Source: Panicum virgatum
Taxonomy: Eukaryota; Streptophyta; Magnoliopsida; Poales; Poaceae
Assembly (NCBI RefSeq): GCF_016808335.1
Contig: NC_053153.1
Coordinates: 18,363,033 to 18,427,032 of the forward strand
Length of the DNA: 64,000 bases
Reading direction: 5' to 3'
Shown here: positions 54,733 through 64,000 of the stretch, in pieces
How the letters are laid out: each line of letters starts with the position of its first letter
Numbering within the stretch: the stretch's first letter is position 1
Notes under the pieces: generated by a model
What the model saw: only the letters and a program-made list of their open reading frames with translations
Told to the model about the DNA's origin: nothing
The model's database searches: none
Position numbers and translations under genes: made by a program

Positions 54733-57700
54733 CTACAGGTTGTCATCCCCGCTCTGTGGCTCTGCGACAGCGTCGAATTCAGCTATCGGGGGGATGTCAG
54801 CTTCGAGCTTCTCGGCGAGCACCACGGCGAACTCCTCGGCGGCTGCGTCGGCGTCGTCTGGAACCACGTACCCCGACGACACTCTCTTCAGGTCCATGAG
54901 GTAGTGTGTCGAGGCCACGACGAGGGCGCGAAGGACACCGAGGCGGAAGGTGCTCTTGGCGTGCTCAGTGATCCGGCCACCTAGCGCTCGCAGGCGGCTG
55001 ATCACCGAGCTACCAGATACAGCGCCCTCCCCCTCGAGCTCCTGGCACACGCTCACGACGGTTCGCTCAAGGTCAGCGTACTCCGTTTGAGCCGCCATGA
55101 GCGCGGTGCCTACCGCCTCTTTCGTCGTGGTCTCGTCCGCCACCCTCTGCCTCAGCTCTGATAAAAGGAATCAAGATCAGCTGCGAAAAAATAAAACCCA
55201 ACTACAGCAAAAATTCGAGTACTTATCCACGATGCTCTTTTGTGCCTCCTCCCTCTGGACTAGGGCAGCCTCCTCGAGTGAGGACAAGGAGTTCTCCTTC
55301 TCCTTGAGGGCGGCCCCCATGTTCTGGATTGCCACCCCCTTCTCCTCGAGGGCTTTGCCCTTTTCCAAGAGGGTCCCGGAGAGTGTGACGACGATCACCT
55401 CTTTCTGGAGAAGCTCGGTCTCCTTTTGCTCAAGCGTCATCCTAAGGCGTTGCAGCTCGGCAGTCTGCTCTTCGACTTCCCGAGCCTTCTGCTCCGCTGT
55501 GACCCTCGGGACGTCACGCTCGCCGGTAACCCGCGCTAACTCCTCCTCCAGCGCCCGCTGACGTGCCCCCAGATCCGTCATCCTAGTGTTGGCCTCGATG
55601 TTCTTGAGCACCAACTCGGCGTTGTGTTGCCCAAGCCAGCCTAGCTGGGAGTGCAGCCGGGTCATCTCAGCGCTCTTTCCGCGCGAGATATCCTTCAGCT
55701 GTTGCGAAAGGAAAGGCGTGGGTAAAGCAAGCAAAATCATGGCCAAAAATATGAACGATTCTCGGGGAGGAGCTAATTACCTGGCTGATCTGGTAATCCG
55801 TCGTTCGATGGAGTTCTGAATCTGAGAACCTGCCTCGTACTGCGCCTGCCAGACGGCCTCCTCCTCTCGCTCGTTGCGGAGAAACTCCGGGGGGACCACG
55901 GACCGGATGATTGCCCCATGCTGGGGCCCCCCGGATGTCCCCTCGTTGAGCGCCTCCGCGCAGGCAGGCGTGAACTCAGCGATCTTGTCGGTGGCGCTCG
56001 CCGCAGTAGCGGGGTCGATGTCTCTCGAATCCCCATATTCCCCGCTGTTGTCCGGCAGCTGCACCACCGGGATCGCGATGTCCGTCGCCGCCTGCGTCGT
56101 CACCGTCGGTGCCGCCATTACCGCAACAACACCCACGTCCTGGGCCCCTCCGGGCGCCAAGACGCGGGTTTCCCCCAACATCGGCGCCCTCTGCGTCGAC
56201 TCCTCTACGACTCCTTCGACCCCAGCCCTCGGGGGCTCGGGGACGAGGGTCTCCACCTCCGCCTGGCCAGCGGGGTGCTCCTGCGCACCCCAACCAGATC
56301 CTTCCTCGACGACCGGCCGGGTGGCGCCATCTGCGCCGCCCCGGCTGGCATCCTCTGTGGCGTCGACCGGAGCGGTTGCTTTGTCTCCGCTCTGGCCAGC
56401 GTCGCCCCCGTACCCCAGTGCTAGAGCCTATTGCGCCACTTGAGTCCCTCGAGCCATCGCCGCCCGCAACTTCGCGGCCTCCGCCACGATATCTACGACG
56501 GGCAGAGGCTGCGGCACTGTGTGCGGCGTGGCGCGTGCCCCGGTCTTGAGGGCTTTGACCGGCACGAGCGGGGCTGCATCCTTGGCAGCGGCCCCAGAGT
56601 TGGAAATCGAGGAAGGAAGGTTGAGGTTAGCAGGATTGGGGGAGCGATCAAATAAACCCGACAAATAAAATTAGAGACACTTACCGGGCACTCATGCTGC
56701 GCTTGCCCGTGCTGCTCCTTCGGGCCCGCGGCACATCGACGCCCATCGACGCCTGATCCGAGGGTGTCACCCTCGGAACAGGCAGAGGCCTCGAGGCCAT
56801 CTGCGCGGACGCCTCTGCGCCCGCCACGGACCCATCGCCGCCCGTCGACATCGTGGGCGTGGGGACCCCCTCGTCCGTCGCTAGCCGGGGCGACCTCCGC
56901 TCTGTCGTGGGTGCAGACGATTCTCCACCCACCGCCGGCGAGGGTGACCCTCGACCCGCCCCCGGCGTGGGCGATCTCCGCTCCGCCGTCGCTGGCGCCT
57001 CGCCACCATCCCCCAGATAGACCGGCGGGGAACTCGCGCCCGCCTCTGCCACCGTCTCCGCCCATCGCCGCCCGAGGGGTGAGCCTCGGCATCCGAGGCC
57101 GTCTCCACCCATCGCCGCCCGAGGGGTGAGCCTCGGCATCCGAGGCCCCCTCCTCGCCGTCCGTGGATTCAGGCGTGGCGGGCCGCGGTTTCCCCTCTGC
57201 GCATGCAATCTTGCATGCCTTGTCGTGCCTCTCCTTCCTCTTCCTCTTTCTCTCGGCCGTCGCCTCCGCCGAGTCTTTCCGCCTCTGCGTGCAGGCGGTT
57301 GATTTGGCGTTCTTCCGAGACCGGAGGCCTCGAGGGGTGGCACTTCAACCCCTGCAAACATAACCAAGTTGAAGTCAGGAGGCGGGGAAAGGAACAGCAC
57401 AAGACAACAACGAATCCGGAATCGAGACTCACCAGAGAAATGTACCCCGGCTCGGGGCGCATCTTGATCCTCCAAAGATCCTCGGGATCATTGGGGAACT
57501 CTTCTACCGTGCTCCTCGCCCTCCGGGCAGCGATGTCCCGGGGGAGCAGCTCGATCGATGTCCTCGAACCAGAGGCCCGGGCCCCGGGGGTGAGCTTGAA
57601 GATCGGCAGGACCCTCTCCATAAGAGGGATCACCCTCTGCCGGTGGAAATTGGCGATGACGGCAGCCGCCGTCAACCCTCTTCGATCCAGGGGCTCCAGC

Positions 57701-58381
57701 GCGTCGGTGAGGACCTTGAGCTTGGCTTGCTGCGCTGGGGGCGATACCCCCCAATCCCACTTCTCGGGCCTCTCCCGGAGCACCCTGTTGGTGAACGCCA
57801 GGAGCTTACCACTGAAGTTGCGCAGGTAGAACCACCCTCGCGACCACCCGGCGTTTGTTTGTTGTCATCTTGTTGGAGATGTACAAATTCTTCCGGCTGG
57901 GATGCAAGTGGAGCGTCAGGCCTTCTGCGCGCGCGTACCTCTTTGCTTGGTTCCACCCGTGCTCGACAAAGAGCTCGCCGCGGAAGAGGTGGATCCAAAG
58001 ATCCTAATGCGCCTCGATCCCTAAATATCCCTCGCAGATGGCGACGAAGACCGCCGCCTACGAGATGGAGTTGGGGCTGAAATTGTGCAGCTCCACTCCA
58101 TAATGGTCGCACAACGCCCGCATGAATCGCCCCACGGGAACCCCGAATCCCCGCTCGTGGAGCCTCACAAGGCTCACGACGTAGCCCGCAGGGGGATTTG
58201 GCTCTGTCTCCTCCGGCCGCGGGGAGATCCACGCCGGCGCCCCTGAGTCGGGGTTCAGTGGGAGTAGCCTGTCCTCGACTAGCCGCTCCAAAACCACCTC
58301 GGTGGTGGTGGATCTCCCCCACGGCAACGGCTCCTGGATGTCCGCCATTGCTTCAGACCAAGGGGGGACGCGGGGAGGCAA
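54733..58381 (-). pseudogene. antisense accessory ORF of the Tat element (Transposase_28-type)
   Basis: Opposite strand to gag-pol, between pol and the 3' side. The N-terminal part (58381-58058, MADIQEPLPWG...) contains the plant gypsy accessory domain known as Transposase_28: GFGVPVGRFMRALCDHYGVELHNFSPNSIS, then after a stop AAVFVAICEGYLGIEAH and DLWIHLFRGELF. It continues after a frameshift as FYLRNFSGKLLAFTNRV, VIANFHRQRVIPLM. Downstream pieces are a Pro/Arg-rich part (57475-56681), a linker (56664-55777), a coiled coil (55746-55177, RQRALEEELARVTGERD) and the C-terminal ISRLRALGGRITEHAKS...VSSGYVVPDDADAAAEEFA (55143-54733). Such antisense ORFs are known from Retand/Grande/RIRE2 elements; function unknown. 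At least two stops and one frameshift. Confidence 0.7.
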
Positions 58382-59540
58382 GCTCTGCGGTGGCTAAGGT
58401 GCGCTCTCGCTTTCCTTCCTCTACTTCCTCTTACTCTCGGCTACGTGCTCAGAATGCAGGGGAGGCGAAGAGGGCAAGCGAGGCGAAGGCAAATGGTCAG
58501 GTGAGCCCAAAACAACCCCATTCTCCTCGCTTTTATTCACCGCAACGGACGGATCCGCTGCCACGGCCGAAATCTACCGCATTGAATGCGGGAGATTTCG
58601 CTGTCACTGACGGCTGGGTCCCACGAGCGCGGAGTCTCCCACGCGCGCAATCGGCAATAATTACGGCGCGGTAACCGACGGGCGCGGTGCGACTATTGCG
58701 CTGTTCCATCCGTCAGCCGCCGCCCACGCCGCTTCACTTACTTGAGGTAGCCGCCTGAAAAGGCGCGCCCGCACCGCACCGCACGAATTGGGCCACGTCG
58801 CCCACGACCAGCGGAAGACCCGCGCACACGACCGGCGACTCTGCACCGCTTGCGAACCATGACGGAATATTCCTTTCAGGGGCACCTTACCCTCGAGGGA
58901 ATCTTATTCCGAGGCCTTACTGATCAGGGGTTCGAAGCCTGGCCCGTCGAGTGTTCGACAGGCGCTCCAGATCGCCAGAGTCAGGGACTGCATGGATGTG
59001 CCGTACAAGCTACCCTCGAACGCGGAGTTCGAGACATCCTACGCAGTGTTCAAGGCTAGTCGAGGGTGTCTAGTAGGGGGATCCCATCGAGGGAGAGCAT
59101 CGAGCCCTCAGACCCTATCAAATGGGTCCGAGCCCCGCCTAGCGAACCTTCGCAAACGCTTTATGTGACGTGTCCATGGACCACGAGCTGACCCTTATCG
59201 AACGGGGCACGGACGTCCGCTTGAACTACCCGCTAATAGCTCACAGAAGCAGTCATAGCTCACGGCCCGGGCATGGGTAGCATGGTGCGCTTCACCCCTC
59301 CTCCCTACAAAAGGGCGGCGAGGGTCGTAATCAAAGTCGAGGGTTCCCCTGAATGCCATCACGCAGGCCTGGGCTGGAGGGCTCCTCGCACATCGCGGCT
59401 CAGGCAGCACCCTCGAATAAGTCGACGACCGTCGATCGTGAAGCTTCGCGTGTCTAACCAAATCCCCTACTATCAACGCGCGCCCGCCTGATGGTTAAGC
59501 TGAACGCCGGGTCGCTGTACCAGCACTGAGAATGCCGAGG
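58382..59540. other. upstream side of the antisense ORF, end of the gypsy internal region
   Basis: GC-rich, CCCTCGA-rich sequence with no convincing ORF. On the minus strand it is the promoter side of the antisense ORF (CCTTTTGTAGGGAGG near 59300). The expected polypurine tract and 3' LTR are not visible before the next element starts at 59552. Confidence 0.45.
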
Positions 59541-59551
59541 TGTAACGACCC

Positions 59552-62255
59552 GAAAAATTCACCAAATAAATCACACGCTAAATTTTTTCAAAACTCTTTT
59601 CATCGTTGAGCTCAATTAATTCTAAACCCTAATTTCCCCAGAGGTTTCCGCCGTACCGACACCCGACTTCATTTGTCGTTCCATCCATTTTCTCCGCCGA
59701 CCGTGCTCCTCTCTTTTTTCCCCACCGCCGTCCCATCCCGCGTCACGCGGCCGCTTGTCGCCCACGCGCGACCGCCCGTCGTGATCGTCGCCGCAAATCT
59801 CTCTCCTTCTCTTTTTCTCTCTCTCTCCTTCCTCCCTCTCCTCCTTGCCACGTGCACCCGAGTGCCGCTTGACCGCAAGCGCCGCGCGTGCCCCACCTCC
59901 CCTGTCTGCCCGCGTACGCATGCCCGACACCGAGCGAGGCCGACCGGGGCCGCGATCGCCGCCGGTGCGCACTCGCCCCCCCCCCCCCCCCCTTTTCTTT
60001 CCCTTTTCCTTTTTCCCATTTTTTCTTATCTTTTCTCCATTTCTTTTTCCCTTTTTCCTTTTTATTTTCTCCCTTTTCTTTTTTCTCTTTTCTCTCTTTC
60101 TCTTTTCTCTCCCTCTCCTTCCTTCCTTTCTTCCCTCTCTCCTCCCCGAGCACGGCTCGGCCAGTCTGCCCCGGCCCCCCGCTCGCCTGCCCGTGCCCCT
60201 CGCGTCCTACCGCACGTGGCCGCCCCGCCACCCCCGCTCGGCGTGCCGCCCCTCCTTCCCTGTCGCGCACACCCACCCTGCTCGCCCGCCCCCGCGCGCC
60301 TGCTCCCCCACCCGTGCGCACGCACGCGCGCACGCAAGCGCTCCCCGCGCCGCGGCGCACACCGGCCACGCCAAGCCGCCTGTCCCGCGCGCGCCTCTCC
60401 ACCCTACCGCGCGCGCCCGAGCCCCTGCTCCTTGCCCCGTACGCGCGCGCCACCCGGCTGCCCGTAAGCACGCGCACGCGCGCACGCACGAGGCGCTCGG
60501 CGCGCCCAGCCGCCTGCCACGCCGGCCAACTCCATGCGCGCCCGCACAAGCCGTTGCTGCACACACGCGTTCGCTGCTCCGCCCATGCCGTTCGCGCGCA
60601 CGCGGCCGCGCACAGCGCCCACCCTCGCCGCCGGCCGCACAGCGCCGCCGCCCAGCTACAAACACAGCGCCCTTGGGGCCCTCCACATGCTCGCCTCCCT
60701 CCGGCACCGTGCCGCTGCCGAAACGTCGCGTCAACGCCGCCCTCGACGCGCCCACCGCTCCCCGACGCGCGAACGCGGCCGAGCGCCATTAAGGATCGCC
60801 GCGCCGCTCGCCGGATGGCACCAACCCGCCCCGCCCGCTCCACCGCCTTAGCTCGCCTTTAAAAGGGCCCCCAGCGCCGCTCCTTCGCTCCACGACCACC
60901 TCCACCGTAGCACGCCCTCTCCCGAGCCGCAGCAGCGCCGCCGCCGCGAACCCGCTCCGCCACCGCGCCTGCTCCCGCGACCGGCCCGCCCCGCCGCCTT
61001 CCTGCTCGAGCCAAGGGCCGAGGTAGGTGCCCTAGCCCTCCCTCTCCCTCCTCCCCCACAACCACGCACCCTGAGCTACCCCTGCCTACGCCGCCCACGG
61101 CCGCCGCCCGCTCGCCACGGCCATGGCTGTAACAGCCCACGGGCTAGAGTGGGCCGGGTCAAATTCGAGAGTATTGTAGCAGTACTGTAGCAACGCGAAT
61201 TTAGTCCCATACTAGAAGTGGAGTTGAGTCCAGACCAGCTTAAATACCAGGCCCAGGGTAGTTGAATAACTCCGGTTGCAACCTTTTGCGCGAAGCGAGG
61301 ACGAAAGCGCAAGAGAGTTATTTAGCAGGTGTGATTTACTCAACGTGCAGAGTAGACCTTAGCCGTTATCCCGGGTCGGGTCGTTACAATGGCCGCCGCA
61401 CCCCTCCCTGCGGGGCCCCTCCTCCGAAATTGGGGAGGGGGATCGATCTCCCGCGCCGCCCGGCCCCTTTTTCCCTCCTCCCATCCGCCACCGCGGCCCC
61501 GGGGCCGACGGCCGGGCACCGCCGGCGCCCGCCCCTCCCTTCCTCTGTTTCCCGTGGAAGGGGGGAGGGAGGAAGAGGATGGCAGCTTTGCCAATAGCCC
61601 CCTCCACTTTTCTCTAATCCATAAAGAGCCTTCCACTCTTTTGCCTTTATTCAAAAGGATCCCTGTCCTTTATCTTATTCCAAAATAAACCCTCCAACCT
61701 TATAGAATTAATTCTAATTAGACCCCTACTTTTTCTAGAATAGCTCGAACATTTCCCGAAAATTCTAATCAAGTCCTTTCGTTAATTACAAACAAGTCCC
61801 TGAACCCTTATTTAACCCCTAAACCTCTATATAACCCATCATTTCATGCGCCAAACAACCTCGGATCTACCCAAAACTTTACCATGCCTCTCATGACATA
61901 GTTGTGTCCATACCATTAGGAAACCGCTTGAAAATGTTACTCCGAACTCCATATCTTAATTATTTCCGATTCGAGCTCAACGATAAAACTTTTATTTCTT
62001 TTTCTTGATTGTCTGTTTGTTTGTATACGTCGTAGACCACGGTGTGAACGAAGGAGAACCCGTTGACGAGCAGTACTGCGAGCCAGTGAACGAGGACCAG
62101 TTCCGCGACCCCGAGCCCGAAGGACAGTGCTTCGACCAGGACCTCCCCGAGCACGGGTCCAGCGGGATGCACTCCTCGCAGGCTTTCTTCTAGCATCTCC
62201 TCCACCGAAGACCATGTGTAGCGAAAATGGCCTCTCATACCATATTTCAATATAA
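59552..62255. mobile_element. LTR-type fragment starting TGTAACGACCC, with nested insertion
   Basis: Begins TGTAACGACCCGAAAAATTCACC, a gypsy-type LTR start. It holds a C/T-rich tract (59980-60180), a GC-rich domain (60150-61110) with spurious ORFs on both strands, and a TTTAAAAG box near 60859. A 260-bp solo LTR is inserted at 61129-61388. Sequence resumes to about 62255, with the stretch 62030-62200 reading like LTR-borne DHGVNEGEPVDEQYCEPVNEDQ. No 3' end of the LTR was fixed. Confidence 0.45.
61129..61388. mobile_element. 260-bp solo LTR with ATGGC target duplication
   Basis: Begins TGTAACAGCCCACGGGC and ends GGGTCGGGTCGTTACA, flanked by perfect 5-bp ATGGC on both sides (61124-61128 and 61389-61393). 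Contains ttttgcgcgaagcgaggacgaaagcgc, shared with 21965-22150. Size suggests a TRIM-like or small-LTR family. Confidence 0.8.
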
Positions 62256-63180
62256 TGTTTTGGTGATTGATATAGACAACACAACACTTGGACTAATATG
62301 ATTGTTAAGATGACCATTCTCAGGCTTTTAGGTTCAAGTGATGACAAAGAGAAGATAGGCGTAGATAGGCCCGAAAGGGCCGCCCCTACGGGGGTTCCGC
62401 TAGTTTGGAGGGTTGGGCTATATATATGCCACCCCATGGCTCATTTGAGGTTGCTGGAGACCAAGAAAGTATATAAGAGCCAAAGATCGTCTCCAACCAC
62501 CATAGAGCTTCATTGTACATCATATAGGCTTAAGCACACTTGTGAGAGTGCTTAGTGCTTGTAATAGGGATTAGTTCTTGCGAGAGCTCCCTTGAGAGAA
62601 GTCTTGCTACGGCAAACAATCCTTGTGATCCGTCGTGTGACCCTCCGACTTGGTGTGGAGTGGCAACGACACTTTGTGCGGGGGAAGAGGAGACCCCCTC
62701 CTTGGTGGAGAAGCTCCATAATGGATTTCGGTTGGGTGACCGAGAGAGACGGTGGCGGTGCACGAGACTCGGTGTCTTGTGGGCACTTGCCTCTGCTTGC
62801 CGGCATCGCCTTGGTGGCGTAGTGCAAGACGGTGATCGGAAGAGCCTCGGTGTCCCGTGGACGTAGGCGTTTGTGCCGAACCACGTTACATGACCGTGTC
62901 TACTTAGGAGTTTGCATCCCTCTTGCACTTACCTCTTTACTTACCATATTATGTTTCCGCATTTACTCTACCTTGCGTGCCTCTACTTTCCTAGTTAGTT
63001 TGATTAGGATTGGTTATAGGTTGCAAGTATTTTGGGGTAAGTAGAGAATAGCAAAGATAAACCTTAGTCATAACTAACATGTATATGACGTGTTAGGTTT
63101 ATCTTATGCAAGTAGTTTGAGCTCTAGGTTAAAAAGCGATTAGCGACCCTATTCACCCCCTCCCCCTCTAGGGTCGGACA
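62256..63180 (+). mobile_element. copia-type (SIRE/Maximus-like) LTR, solo or truncated
   Basis: Begins TGTTTTGGTGATTGATATAGACAACAC and ends near CACCCCCTCCCCCTCTAGGGTCGGACA, the start and end style of SIRE-type copia LTRs. About 925 bp. No internal domain follows in the expected form and the 5-bp flanks (TATAA, CCCCG) do not match. Confidence 0.5.
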
Positions 63181-64000
63181 CCCCGGTGATCCTTACACCA
63201 TGCGGGGGGTCGAGCTGGCGGACAGCACCCTCTGCACCGTCTCCCCGAGAGCAACCTTGTTGCCGGGGAGGACGATGCGAAGAGCGGCCGCCTAACCTGA
63301 CACTAACGCCATGGTCAGGCGTCTCGATCCCCCTTCAGGCTAGGGGGCATCGCAGAAGCAGGACCCCACGGGCCCAATGCTCTTCTGCTGATCCCATTTA
63401 AGCTGAGGGATGGTGCGCACGCCCTCTCCGGCTTTCTCCCGCCGCTTGCAAGCATTCTTCTAGCATCAAAGCTTAAAAACACTAAGCCACCCCATCTGGG
63501 GGCCGATCGCAAAAGGCAAGGGAAAACATTACGAGACTTAGGCGATGCTGGAAGTAAGAGCAGAGAAGTTGGAGAGCAAAGAGAGTCCCTCAACCCCTAT
63601 TTATAGCTGTGTCGGGCGCCAAGCTTCAAGCCTGTCGAAGGGCGAAGGTTTCGGCAGCCCGTGACGGCGCGGCACTCCACGAGCCAAAGATGCCCTCGGT
63701 TATCGCGCCAAGATGCGACCTAACAAGATAAAGCCGAGTCCCAGGACGCTACGCGGCACAGCATCGGCCCAGGCTGACTGCCCTCGAACGGCGCGTCGCA
63801 AGGCGACCAGGGAAAACAGGGCCGAGGCCCTGAGCGCGGGACAGCGCGACGAAAGCACCAGCTGCTGAACAACAGACGCCATCGTTGCCCAGGCCCACTC
63901 ATCACGCGAATGCGTATCGTCCCCGGAACGAACCAAAAAAGGCACGCACCTCAAAGTACTCTCCCCGTAAGCGCACTACCCCGACCGACGAGTCGTCACA
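63181..64000 (-). mobile_element. minus-strand LTR-like sequence, cut by window end
   Basis: On the minus strand there is a GCTATAAATAGGGGTTGAGG TATA context at about 63590-63606, followed by a C/T-rich leader. Composition (CCCTCGG, GAAGG motifs) resembles gypsy LTRs. No coding region is supported; the right end is outside the window. Confidence 0.4.

Noticed and set aside
55874..56549. Plus-strand ORFs of 146-189 residues
   Set aside because: Complementary-strand shadows of the antisense accessory ORF.
59673..60862. ORFs of 264-366 residues on both strands
   Set aside because: They cover a pyrimidine tract and a CG-rich LTR domain; composition is Lys/Glu/Arg or Pro/Leu/Ser repeats with no domain.
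1..64000. CRISPR arrays, rRNA, bacterial operons, phage genes
   Set aside because: None seen; the direct repeats present are minisatellites, LTR repeats or transposon subterminal repeats, and the genes are spliced plant genes.

Overview
The window is nuclear DNA of a grass (Poaceae). This rests on three spliced plant genes with short AT-rich introns and a GC-rich 5' end (a KIN-12 kinesin, a LOG-family protein and a VTC4-type inositol/galactose phosphatase), and on a dense load of grass-type transposable elements (Tat-lineage gypsy, CACTA, PIF/Harbinger, hAT and Mutator MITEs, L1 LINEs). A panicoid grass is likely but is inference; no species can be named from sequence alone.

Layout. 1-3968: 5' part of a minus-strand Tat-lineage Ty3/gypsy element (RT, protease, gag, LTR). 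3969-6103: right part of a CACTA element carrying a minisatellite, an hAT MITE and a GC-rich insertion among subterminal repeats. 6104-10650: MITEs, low-complexity sequence, a GDSL-esterase fragment split by a Mutator-type foldback element, and a decayed LINE. 10937-14511: a PIF/Harbinger element with MYB-like and transposase genes. 14716-20081: a five-exon gene of unknown function with a CACTA element in exon 3 and a 3-kb solo LTR in exon 5. 20082-29607: mostly non-genic, with MITEs, a second LINE remnant and a LINE-type retroposon with a 16-bp target duplication. 29608-32744: an element with long terminal inverted repeats carrying two convergent spliced genes, one clearly and one possibly GRF-type zinc-finger, and no recognised transposase.

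32745-45252 is the gene island: KIN-12 kinesin (+, 15 exons), LOG-family protein (-, 4 exons) and VTC4 (-, 10 exons), each with intact frames and all with MITEs in introns or flanks. 45365-45806 is a Tourist-like MITE just upstream of VTC4. 46405 to about 59540 is a large Tat-lineage gypsy element with 5' LTR, broken gag-pol and the antisense accessory ORF typical of this lineage. 59541-64000 is nested LTR sequence.

Functionally, the working genes are a phragmoplast-class mitotic kinesin whose upstream region has several MSA-like motifs (G2/M expression), a nucleotide phosphoribohydrolase-like protein, and an ascorbate/inositol phosphatase. The rest is transposable-element biology. The most unusual items are the long-TIR two-gene element, the doubly interrupted but frame-preserving unknown gene, the transposase with a replaced third catalytic residue, and the TAG-dominated decay of the gypsy element. 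All splice sites and homologies were read by eye; no alignment or search was run.
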